Below are positions 32,242-43,049 of a stretch of 64,000 nt of DNA, piece after piece. Position numbers and translations under genes: made by a program. The first letter of the stretch is position 1, and each line of letters starts with the position of its first letter. The notes under the pieces are model-generated. The model was not told the DNA's origin. It saw only the letters and a list, made by a program, of their open reading frames with translations, and made no database searches. This stretch comes from Physcomitrium patens (taxonomy: Eukaryota; Streptophyta; Bryopsida; Funariales; Funariaceae), in the NCBI RefSeq assembly GCF_000002425.4, contig NC_037264.1, forward strand, positions 9,220,886 to 9,284,885, given 5' to 3'.

Positions 32242-34631
32242 ACTATCAATTTCTTTGAATAGACCTTATAAAAATTAATGTTGTATAATGAATTGAAAAT
32301 TTTAAATATTAATTAATATTGAAAGTTAAAAACTGAAAATAATTCAATCTTCTTATCTTTGAATTTATTACTATTAAGAAGAAAATAATATAGGTATAAT
32401 TAACCAATCTTCAATTTGATGTTACCAAACAAAATAAAGCCAAAATAAGAAGTAGTTGAAGACTATTATAATAAATAAGGTTATCTATTCTACTAAAGAA
32501 ATATACTAAGAATTTATAAAGTGTAAGATTGACTTCATTCAAAAGTAATTTAAAAGTTTAGAATAAAAAGATAAGAAAAAAAAATCTTAATTCTAGTTAA
32601 CAATATCAAAAACAAACTAACAAAATTCAAGATATTTTATAATTTTATTAGAAGTAGCTCAAATTAATCAAAAAATTAAATTATAAAAAATAAATTTAAT
32701 CTATTACAATAAATTTTAATCTATTTTATTAAAATATTTAAAAATTATTAATGTTGATCTTTATAATATTCTGAATTAAAATCAAATAATAGGATATTTA
32801 TAAAATATTATAAAACCAAATAATATTAATAATTTAATTTATTTTATAATTAAGTTTAAATTTTTAATTTTTTTAAATCTAAAGTAATTTAAATAGATAT
32901 GTAAAAAAATTCCTAATCATTTGAATATCAAAAAAAAAATAGAGTTAAATTCTATTAGTTGAACTTTTTTCTTGTTTCTTTTAAATATTACACACACTTA
33001 TGATTTAAAACCAAATTTCTATGGCTTAAAAACATAAAATTAATTTAAACAAGTATTTTTCATTGCTTTTAGGATTTAAGATTTGAGATTTATGCTTAGA
33101 AGGGCCTCTTTAAGGTTTTTGATAAGTTTTTATTGTAGTTTTGCAATCACCTACCTCTTTTTTTTGGACTTGCTATGTGTGTAGTATGATTTGGAACTTA
33201 AATATGTTCTTAATAATTCATGAATATGCTTTAGTAATTATTCTTTTCTTATGCCTCAATACCAATATGTTAAATATTTTTCATTAAACACCCATTTACA
33301 ACCATTACTTATATTATTTGAGGATAATAGAGCCAATTCTTATTCAATATTGTGCATGAAGAATTGACATTATTCTTCTATGTCCTTCTATTAACTTGCA
33401 TCTATAAAGTTTATTATATCAAATAATGTTAATAGATTAGTAAAACAAGAAATATTAAAATAATCTTTTATTTATTTGATTAAAAATATGATTCTTTTAT
33501 CATTAATTACATGGCTTTTTATTCTCATAAGATACCTCTTTTTATTTAAACAATGGTTTCTTATTACATATCTTTTTTTAAACATCTTATTAATATATTT
33601 TTTAATATTTTATAAAAATAAAGTATTATTTATGTTTGTATTTAATTATTTTTCCATTTAATATAAAAATTTAGAATTTTCTCAACAATTACACCATTTA
33701 AACTCATCTCTAAGTACTTAAATGTGGCCTCATATATTTAAAACCAAATACCACAATATTTGATGATTTTCTTAGTTTGCAAACATATGAGTCTTTAAGC
33801 CTTGATTTCTTTATAATATCTAATGAATGAACATTTAATATTCTTTTTTACTAAATTTAGTCTTTAAAGAATTGTATACCTTTGGATATATAATATATCA
33901 GCACATTGATTTTGTATTCTAAAAGTACCATAAATTCTTAAAACTTGGAAAAAAAAATTTATTGATTTAATTTAAGATTAATATCTTAGAAGTATTACAA
34001 AAAAAATTATGATTTTAAAATTTTAAAATATTTTTATAGAATTTTCATAAAAAATAATCTTATAAGCTTTTAAATGCCATTATTAAGAATTTAAGTAAGA
34101 TTTAAAAGCATTAAGAGGTGTCTATAATATTTAGATAATTTTAAAGTTTATATCAAAGTTAATTATGAAAATGAGTAATTTTACTAGAAGAAATTAGTGT
34201 GAACAAAAAATAATATAAAATTAGATGCATTAATCTCATATGAATTATAGCATCTTAAAAATAGATGAGGAAATAAAACTAAGGACTTGAGATCATTCTA
34301 GAACCCTCTTTTACTACTTGTGAATCTTCATAATTATATAATTGAATGCCATTCAAGTATATCACAATTATCTCTATTTAATTTAATTTAATTTTTATAT
34401 TTTTAATCTATTCAATTAATTAACATTAGATTTAGACCAATAGAGTCCAAATAATAAACAAACTTAGATCAATGGAATCCAAATATTAAATTAGCTTAGA
34501 CTTATAGAGTCAAATAACAAATAAATTTAGACCAATAAGATCTAAACATTAAACAAACTTGAACTAGTAAGTAGTAAATAATAGACAAACCTAGACTAAT
34601 AACATCTATGTAAGAATCTATGATAAGTTGG

Positions 34632-35192
34632 TGTCAGGAACATATATTTATTATAATTATTACCTAGGTGATATGAATAGGTAGAAGTAGGTAAAAATAG
34701 ATTAATTTCATAATATCTTCTAGAAAAACTTTCTAGAAGCTTCCTAAAAGCTTCATAGATGTTGCTTTGGCTTTATATATGTTTATATTTGATTGGTAGA
34801 TTAGAAACTTGGTCAAAAGTTAATCACATGCCACACAAGTTGATAGCTTATAGAACAAGCTAACTATGTGGCGCCTATATAGAAAACTTGCCTTGAAAGT
34901 TAAGATACGTGTTGTGCAAAGTCAACACGTTTTTGGAGGTCCTATAGAACGTCGCCACGTAGCTCTTAAGTAGATAGTATATATAAAGGTAAGAATGAAG
35001 CCTTCTTCACTCTTGTCAACTCCTTTCTTGCTTCTAGTCTAGTTTCAAGGGTCTCTAGTTTTTTTTTCTTTTAGAAATAGCCATTCCAATTTCTTTCTTA
35101 ATATACATATTTAATTATTTCTATTTTTTTATTTTTTCTTTGAAAAAATTCTCACTTGTTTATTTATTTTTATTAAGTTCTTGTCCTTGATA
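34632..35192 (+). repeat. Element A 5' LTR
   Basis: Begins TGTCAGGAAC and ends CCTTGATA (the 3' copy ends CCTTGACA). Contains a TATATATA-like stretch near 34977-34985 and heat-shock-element-type pentamers at 34717-34726 and 34730-34744. A weak primer-binding site resembling the initiator-Met type (ATATCAGA) follows at about 35215. Confidence 0.88.
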
Positions 35193-35515
35193 GATTGACA
35201 AGAGTGCACTTATAATATCAGATCTTTGTCTAATCTTCATTAAGAGTAGATTACCCTTTTCTCTTGATAAGACATTAGCATATTAAAAGTTGCGGATTAC
35301 CCTCTTCTAAACTGATATTGTTTTTAGTTTTTTTTTTGTTCTTAAGTCCCCTCTTCTATTTGTCTTGAGTGATATTAGACATCTTCTCTTTTCTAAGTGT
35401 TATCGTGGCCAAACTTACTATAATGAAGAAAGCAATGGCACAAATATAAGAGCAATTGAGGGAGTTAATGCTTGTGATGCATCAACTTAATTTACTACTA
35501 TAAGGAGCAACAAGA

Positions 35516-36451
35516 TTGGCAGGAAGTGAAGATATAGAAATGATTGGAACTGCTTCAACATCTACACCAAATCATGTCCCTTCTCCTATAGTGGAACATC
35601 CTTCTAGTATTAGAAAACTAAGAATTGTCCTACCGGAGAAGTTTGATGGCACCAAATCAAAGTTTAGAGGATTTATCAATCAAGTACAACTTGTGATTGA
35701 ACTTCAATCCCAAAGCTATTCAACTCCAAGATCGCAAGTTAAATTCATTGGTATGCTTCTTTGAAGTTTAGCATTATCATGGTTTTCATCTTTCCTTGAA
35801 TGACAAGATCTAATATTGGATAATCTGGAGGCTTTTTTGGTGGAGTTTTGATCTATGTATCGAGAACATGATGCAATTCATGTTGCAACTAACAAGATCC
35901 ATATTTTACGACAAGGCAATTGATCAGTAATGTTGTATACTTCATAGTTTTGACAACTTACAATTGATATCAAGTAGGAGAATGATGCACTTGTTAGCCA
36001 ATTTCTCTACGGATTACAATATGAGGTAAAAAAATTAATTCTCAACTTACTTGATCCTCAAACATTGAGTCAAGCAATTGACTTTGTTGTAAAATACAAC
36101 AATCATCTTTTTGAATTTCTATTTGGAAACCATACAAGTAGACCTCAATGTTACTATAATTCAATGGCAACACCAACATCTCTTCAATACATACATTCGA
36201 AAGTAGAGGATATGCAAATTGATGCAGTACATTTCAAACCTCTTACTGAGCAAGAAAAGATTTATCATCGTCCAGAAGGATTGTGCTTATATTGTAGAGA
36301 ACCTAAGCACATTGCTCAATATTGTCCAAAGAAGGGACGCAACCATAAAATGAAGAGTATGGCTATCAAAGAAGATAGTATGTTAGAAAACGAGTTTGTC
36401 CAGCTACAATATGGACCGTGCGACTGGAACCTTATACAACATCTAAAATAG
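35516..36451 (+). pseudogene. Element A gag (degenerate)
   Basis: Starts with MAGSEDIEMIG and has the gag core stretch LPEKFDGTKSKFRGFINQVQ shared with the other two elements. Stops at about 35762 and in 35765-36064 break the frame. A CCHC zinc knuckle, CLYCREPKHIAQYC, lies near 36282. The protease/pol frame lies at -1 relative to gag, as in B and C. Confidence 0.8.
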
Positions 36452-37121
36452 GTCCTATTCTCTCCTCAGAATCCTCTCTTTGTTTTACAATAAATGTTAT
36501 TCTAGGGCCTAAACATCACAAAACCTTTGCCTTATTAGATTCAGAAGCCTCAACATGTTTTTTAGATGAAGAATTTGCTAAAAGAGATAGCATACTTTTA
36601 ATGAAGAAAACTAAACCTGCTCATATAGAAGTCATAGATGGTCGTCCATTGTCTTCAGAAGATGTTACTCATAAATTCCTTCCTATAGAAGTAGCCACTA
36701 ATGGTCATAGTAGCTTTGTAATATTTAATATCATTAGATCTCCCTCTAATCTAATTATTTTAGGTTTATTATGGCTAAAAAAATATAATCCTAAAATAGA
36801 TTTGACTTCTCATAGTCTTGACTTTTCTGAAAGTATAACTAAGAGCGTAATTAATTAAGTAGAAAGTCATAAGTCTAGCATAATTAAACTTGTATTTATA
36901 GGTGTAAGAACTTTCTTGTATGTTGCAAAAGAAGGATCACCTTGTGTCATTTATGCCACACTTGTTTCTGGTAGTGGATAGACTTCAAGTGGCATTCCAA
37001 GCCAATATGAAGATTTTTAAGATATATTTGAGAAGAAGAATGTAGATACTCATCTAGAACATCATTCTTGTGACTACTCAATTGACCTTCAAGAAAGAAA
37101 ATAACTACAATTTGGACCAAT
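36418..37121 (+). pseudogene. Element A pol, protease part (degenerate)
   Basis: Retroviral-type aspartic protease: LLDSEASTCFLDEEFAK, where the usual catalytic DSGA has become DSEA. Continues with IILGLLWLKKYNP and decays before ending at the insertion point of element B within the conserved GPIYNL motif. Confidence 0.8.
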
Positions 37122-37418
37122 TGTTAGGGATATAGTCCTTAGAACCTTCTAGAGACAAGTTTCTAAAACCTTCTAAAAATAAGTCTTTGGAACCTTCTAG
37201 AAGCTTCCTAGTTGATAGAAGTTGCTTGAGAAGCTTCCTAAATAGGAGTATATATTGGAATCGAGGCTGAAGAGTTCTTCAGTCTCGACAACACATCTCT
37301 TGGAGCTCTACCTCACCTCTCTGGTGTTGTTCTTATATTCATCTGATTAATCTAGTTCTTGCCAGTTCTTCTTGAACTTCTTGTTAGATCTCAAGCTTGT
37401 ATTTCTGTGTTCGTGACA
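37122..37418 (+). repeat. Element B 5' LTR
   Basis: Starts TGTTAGGG and ends GTGACA. Contains a perfect four-unit heat-shock element at 37189-37208 and an R-region hairpin near 37260-37289. It lacks one copy of a 30-bp unit present twice in the 3' LTR and is shorter than the 472-bp LTR of element C. Confidence 0.9.
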
Positions 37419-37444
37419 GTTTGTCGAGACTGAACTCACCTCAG

Positions 37445-37454
37445 ATATCAGAGC
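37445..37454 (+). other. Element B primer-binding site (initiator-Met tRNA type)
   Basis: ATATCAGAGC matches nine bases of the usual plant TGGTATCAGAGC primer site. It lies 26 nt after the LTR end, a longer spacing than usual; the same spacing is seen in element C. Confidence 0.5.
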
Positions 37455-37698
37455 TAGTTTCTTCCTCATTAGAATGTAGATTACCCCTCTGCTTGAAGAT
37501 GTACTAGCATTTTACAGGTTGCGGATTACCCTCCTCTAAATTGATACTTCTTTTGTAACAATATTGGAGTCTTATTCTTTTTGGAGAGAGTGGATTATCT
37601 CTTTTCTTGAAGCTCTTAATGCATTTTAGAGTTTGTATAGTATCCTCCTCTAAACCAATATTATCTTCTTGTAGAGTCATTTCTGTCCTTCTCCTAGA

Positions 37699-38697
37699 AT
37701 GGCTGGAGGTCAAGACATTAGTATGATGGAAAGTTCGGAGTCCAAGTTGGATGCTATCATGAATGCCGTCACTACATTATTGCAAAGAACTGCAGAGATT
37801 AAAGGAGTCATGGCAACGCTTCATAATGATGGAGTATCTGGGATGGCACATTCTAGGTTGCACCAGCCTCAAACTTCTGCACTTGGAGAAGCAACTTTAC
37901 CTCAAGTTCGACAAGCACTGCTGGTTCTACAACATAAAGAGCTCCGAGTTAGCCTTTCGGACAAGTTCGATGGTACAAGTTTCAAGTTTCGAGGATTCAT
38001 CAATCAAATCAAGTTGATAACAATTTTATAGCCCAAACACTATCCAATGGAGGAGTCATGTATTGGGCTTATTGGAACCTTACTTATAGGACAAGCTCTA
38101 TTATGGTTTGTTCCTTTGTTTGAAAAACGATCGTCCATACTAAACAACTTTGAAACCTTTTTAGAAGCATTTGAGGAAGCATTTGGTGAACACGACAAGA
38201 TTCAATGGGCTACAACAAAGATCCGGTCACTACGACAAAGGATGCGTTCTACATCAGTCTATGCATCGGATTTCAGGCAATTAGCATGCGACATCAATTG
38301 GGACGAAGAAGCATTGATAAATCAATTCTATTGGGGCTTAAGGAATGATGTGAAGGATTTGCTATTAACTCTTCGTGATCCGCAAACGCTCAACGAAGCT
38401 ATTAGCCAAGCTGTGAAGTGTGATAACTGCCTATTCCAACATCGCCAAGATCAACGCTCAAGATAACATATGGTTCACCATGCCCCAACTATGTCTGCAA
38501 GCAACGTGAATTTACATTCAGAGGTAGAAGACATACAAATTGATGCAGTACGTGTCGAATCCCTTACTCTAGAAGAAAAAAAGTGGCGTATGGAGGAAGG
38601 TCTATGCTTATACTGCGGTGAAGAACGCCACAAAGTTGGAAATTGTTCCAAGAAGCAAAATCGATGCATTGTCAGGACCAGGGACATGTTTATTTAG
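37699..38697 (+). pseudogene. Element B gag (degenerate)
   Basis: Starts MAGGQDISMMESSESKLDAI. About 90% similar to element C gag by eye. Stops at 38029 (CAG to TAG), 38464 (CAA to TAA) and 38695 (CAG to TAG) when compared with C. The zinc knuckle CLYCGEERHKVGNC is kept. Confidence 0.88.
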
Positions 38698-41600
38698 GAA
38701 AACGAGGATACTTAGCCACAATAGGAACCATGCAACTGGACAATAAAATATCGCAACAACAACTAGGTTCCTTTCTTTCCACTCAACCTGAACTTTTTTT
38801 TACAATCCCTTTGTTTATTGGCCCTCAAAAACTGAGAATCTTAGTATTATTAGATTCATGAGCATCTGCTTGTTTCTTAGACGAAGAATATGTGAAGCGT
38901 CATAAGATCCCTTTAGTACAAAAACGTTGAGGTCATAGATGGATGACCTTTATTATCTAGTAGTATCATCCATGAATCAGAACCTATAGAAGTGACATTT
39001 AAGGGCCATAGTAGTCATATTATTTTCAATATTATTAGAACTCCATCAAATCCTATTAGTCTTGGTCTTTCCTGATTGGAAAAATATAACCCATCCATAG
39101 ATTGAAGGTTGCAAAAGATGACCTTTTCCACAAAACCATCCAAGAGCAAGCCTAGTAGAAAACCCCGAATAGAGAAATCTTTATTCATTGGAGCAAAAGC
39201 GTTTGTAAGATCGTCCAAGGAAGGCACATCATTTGTCATTTATGTGGCTTCAACTACCGGAGAGAAGATCTCGACAGCAAGTATACTGGAGCAATATAAG
39301 GATTTTAAAGACGTATTTCAAAAGAAAAATGCCGACATGCTACCGAACACCGACCATATGATTGTGCCATAGACTTGCAAGAAGGAGCACAACCGCCTTT
39401 TGGCCCAATCTACAATCTATCGCAAACGGAGTTGGCAGAGTTGCAGAAGTACATCAATGAGAATCTAGCCAAGAACTTCATCCGTCATTCAAAATCGTCA
39501 GTTGGGGCACCCATTTTATTTGTGAAGAAGAAAGATGGCTCATTACAGATATGCGTCGACAATCGAGGCCTCAACAAGATAACAAAGAAGAATCGTTACT
39601 CGTTACCCTTGATTTTTGGTCTCTTAGAACAACTTGGACGTGCAAAGATCTTTACAAAACTTGATCTAAGGAGAGCTTACAACCTCGTACGAATCAAGGA
39701 AGGAGATGAGTGGAAGACAGCGTTTCGTACAAGGTATGGCCATTTGAGTATAATGTCATGCCCTTTGGTCTTACCAATGCTCCAGCGATCTTCCAACATA
39801 TGATGAATGATATTTTTTGGGAGCACCTTGACGATTTTGTTGTCATCTACTTGGATGATATTATGATATTCTCCAAAAACGAGGAAGAGCATGAAAAGCA
39901 CGTTCGTTTGGACTTGGAGAAACTACGCGAGGGAGGACTATATGCCAAGTTGGAGAAGTGTTTATTTCATCAAATAGAAATGGAATTTTTGAGATTTGTT
40001 GCGACTATGGAAGGCTTGAAGATGGACCCCAAGAAGGTAGAAGCAATCGTGTCCTGGAAAGTTCCAAAGACGGTTAGAAACGTACAATACTTTCTTGATT
40101 TTGCTAACTTCTATCAGATCTTCATGAAGAATTACTCTCAAGTCACTGCTCCTCTCACTCCGTTGACATGCAAAGATAAGCTGAAATGGGGACCTCTAGC
40201 GAAGAAGGTGTTTCAAGACCTGAAGACGGCATTTACTACGGCTCCAATCTTGGTACATCCAGACTTTACAAAGGCGTTCTATTTAGAAACTGATGCTTCA
40301 AATTTTACTTTGAGAGCTGTACTTTTACAAATGGGAGAAGACAAGAAGCTCCATCTGGTTGCATTCTATTCTTGAAAGTTCTCTGCTACTGAAATCAATT
40401 ATAAGATCCACGATAAGGAACTTCTTGCTATAGTAGATTCTTTCCAAGAATGGCGTCACTTTCTTGAAAGAGCTGTACACCCAGTGACCGTATACATGGA
40501 TCACAAGAATTTGGAGTATTTCATGTTGGCTCGAGTTCTAAATCGACTTCAAGCTCGGTGGAGTATGTTGCTATCTAGGTTCTATTTTGTTATCACTTAT
40601 CAATCTCAAAAGCAGCAAGGACTATCCGATGCCTTATCAAGGAGATCATATCTTGTACTAAAGGCTGGAGAAGCAGCGTTTGATCAACAATGTATGACGT
40701 TGTTGAAGCTAGAGTAATTTCAGCTTTGCGCTACTATTGTGCCAATTGATGTTGACTTCTTGAACTAGGTACGTGCCGTGACCATTGAAGATTCAGTAGC
40801 CATTGATATCAAGTAGCGTGCCAATGACGATAAGTTCAAGGTGGAGAGAGATCTATTATACTTTGAGGAGTGGTTGTATATTCCAAAAGGACCAACACGA
40901 CTCCGAGTTCTTCAATCTCGCCACGATTTTCCAACTGCGGGACATTTTGGATTCAACAAGACCTTGGAGCTTATTTCTTGAGATTTCTGGTGGCTCCAAA
41001 TGTGGAAGGATGTGAAAGATTTTGTCTTCTCCTACGACATTTGTTAAAGATTCAAGAATCCTCGGCATCGCCCTAATGGACTTCTACAGCTTTTGCCGAT
41101 TCCACGTCGACCATGGTCTTCAGTTTCCATAGACTTCATTATGGACCTGCCATTATCAAATTCATTTGACAACATCTTTGTCGTGGTAGATCAGCTTACA
41201 AAGATGGCGCACTTTGTCCCTTGCAAGAAGACATCGTCTAGTGAAGTCACAGCAAGACTCTTTTTCGATAATGTGTATCGATATCATGGACTACCAGATG
41301 ATATCATATCAGATCGAGGAACCCAGTTTGTATCAAAGTTTAGGAGATCTCTCTTTGAGATACTGAAGGTGGATATCAAGCTTTCTTCGGCTTTTCATCT
41401 TGAAACTGACAACCAAATAAAACGGGTGAACCTAGTCTTAGAACAATACTTACGATGCAACATCAACTATTAGCAAGACGATTGGACTGCATATCTACAG
41501 CTAGCCAAGTTTGCATATAACAACACCCTCCATGCGTCGACTCAATACACACTATTCTTTTTCAACTACGAGTATCATCCGAAGCTTGATTTATTGAGTC

Positions 41601-42181
41601 CATCAACAAATAACATTCTAGCAGCTGAAGGATTTACGAAGCAACTATTAGAGCTTCAAACTATGTTGAAGCTTCAATTACAATCCGCTCAAGAATCCTA
41701 CAAGGCGTCTGTAGATAGATTTGGGAATCGAGCACCTACTTTCAAAATTGGAGATAAAGCATGGCTTCTTCATCGAAATATCAAGACCAAGCGACCATGT
41801 GATAAGTTGGACTATCAAAGATTGAGACCATTTATTATCTAGAAGCAAATCAATCCAATGTCGTACCGTCTGGAATGACCAGCTTCTATGAAGGGACATC
41901 CAATCTTTCATGTTTCTCTGTTGGAGCCTTATCGAGAGTCGTCTTTTCTTGGAAGAGTGCAATGTGTGCCACCTAATATTGAAATCCAGAACCACGAGGA
42001 ATACGAGGTCAAAAAGGTACTGGATTCATGACGAAGATGGGGTAAGTTGGAGTATCTTGTTCATTGGTGTATCTACGACCTTAATGAGCAAACGTGGGAG
42101 CCAGTTGAAAATCTCGCCAATGCGCCATAAAAGGTACAAGAATTTCATCAATAATATTCTCATAAACCTAAGCCGGTTTGA
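38698..42181 (+). pseudogene. Element B pol (degenerate)
   Basis: The protease motif is destroyed by a stop (LLDS*AS, 38859) and a 14-bp deletion just before 38931 shifts the frame. RT catalytic motif VIYLDDIMIFSKN is near 39840. RNase H, the zinc-binding integrase N-terminus, the integrase core ([26 protein letters not shown]) and chromodomain remnants follow to 42181. Many stops are CGA, CAA or CAG codons of element C changed to TGA, TAA or TAG. Stops at 38944 and 41045 are shared with C. Confidence 0.88.
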
Positions 42182-42318
42182 CGATAACTTCCTTCTGAAG
42201 CTTGCTCATCCAAGAATATAAGAAAGGAGAAGAGCACCACCAAAAGTCGTAGTTGATGTAGTTATTTTCTCCAAGATAAAGTAGAATTTTTTCAATAGCC
42301 ATAGTTTGGTCTTCTAAT

Positions 42319-42672
42319 ATGGATAGCCAAGAGATAAATACTATGCCAGTCAGATTATCTCAACCGACTAGCTCACGAAGGCAACCTCGAGATGAAAAAC
42401 CGCTTACACCACGACGACGGCAGAGGATACCAAGTAACTGATCACTGGTGATTGTATTGGAGATTGAGCCTGCTTACGATGGTCAGCCAGAAGGCATGTT
42501 TGCAGGATAATTTCATAATGAGGACACGGAAGTTCATGCTTGGTCAGAAGTCGAAGGCGTGGGCCACTACCGTTGGCTTCTAGGGCCAATGAACCACTTG
42601 CCTCGTGAACAACAGTTGGAGTTCATAGCAGACGTTATGCAACAGATTTTCATTTTCTTGCGTTGGTACTGA
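42319..42672 (+). pseudogene. Element B 3' ORF (ORF3), degenerate
   Basis: Corresponds to the 115-aa ORF3 of element C. Starts MDSQEINTMP, keeps an Arg-rich basic segment and HYRWLLGPMNHLPREQQ, and ends FIFLRWY. Two in-frame stops (AGA to TGA and CAA to TAA relative to C) interrupt it. The protein family is unknown. Confidence 0.75.
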
Positions 42673-42722
42673 TTAACAACAACATTGCTTCTCAGAGACC
42701 TCGAAGCTAAAGGAGGGGGTGA

Positions 42723-43049
42723 TCTTAGGGACATAGTCCTTAGAACCTTCTAGAAACAAGTTTCTAGAACCTTCTAAAAGTAAGTCTCTGGAACCTTCTA
42801 GAAGCTTCCTAGTTAGTAGAAGTTGCTTGAGAAGCTTCCTAGTTGGTAGAAATTGCTTGAGAAGCTTCCTAAATAGGAGTATATATTGGAATCGAGGTTG
42901 AAGAGTTCTTCAATCTCAACAACATATTTCTTGGAGCTCTAGCTCACCTCTCTGGTGTTATTCTTGTATTCATCTCATTAATCTAGTTCTTGCCAGTTCT
43001 TCTTGAACTTCTTGTTAGATCTCAAGCTTGTATTTATATGTCCGTGACA
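42723..43049 (+). repeat. Element B 3' LTR
   Basis: The first bases are TCTTAGGG (TG mutated to TC), preceded by the polypurine tract AAAGGAGGGGGTGA at 42708-42721. It ends GTCCGTGACA. It has two copies of a 30-bp unit GAAGCTTCCTAGTT... where the 5' LTR has one, and heat-shock-type arrays at 42742-42756, 42761-42775 and 42790-42809. Confidence 0.9.

Larger units (their letters stand above)
26076..34626. other. AT-rich gene-poor region
   Basis: About 8.5 kb of very AT-rich DNA without a supportable gene. The first 500 bp are the probable promoter side of the minus-strand LLG-like gene. It contains A homopolymers (about 26669-26698, 27985-28010, 32209-32237), several (AT)n tracts, a (GA)20 tract and a palindromic satellite-like array. 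The few open frames are AT-bias artefacts rich in Phe/Ile/Leu/Tyr. Confidence 0.6.
37122..43049 (+). mobile_element. Element B: Ty3/gypsy chromovirus nested in A
   Basis: LTRs at 37122-37418 (297 bp) and 42723-43049 (327 bp). Flanks CCAAT (37117-37121) and TCAAT (43050-43054) match at four of five bases. The insertion splits A's pol within GPIYNL, so B is younger than A. gag, pol and the 3' ORF are all recognisable and closely related to element C, but many stop codons are present. Confidence 0.9.

Noticed and set aside
31235..33661. Hydrophobic open frames in the AT-rich desert
   Set aside because: Phe/Ile/Leu/Tyr-rich frames are expected from A/T-biased DNA; they have no codon-use or domain support.
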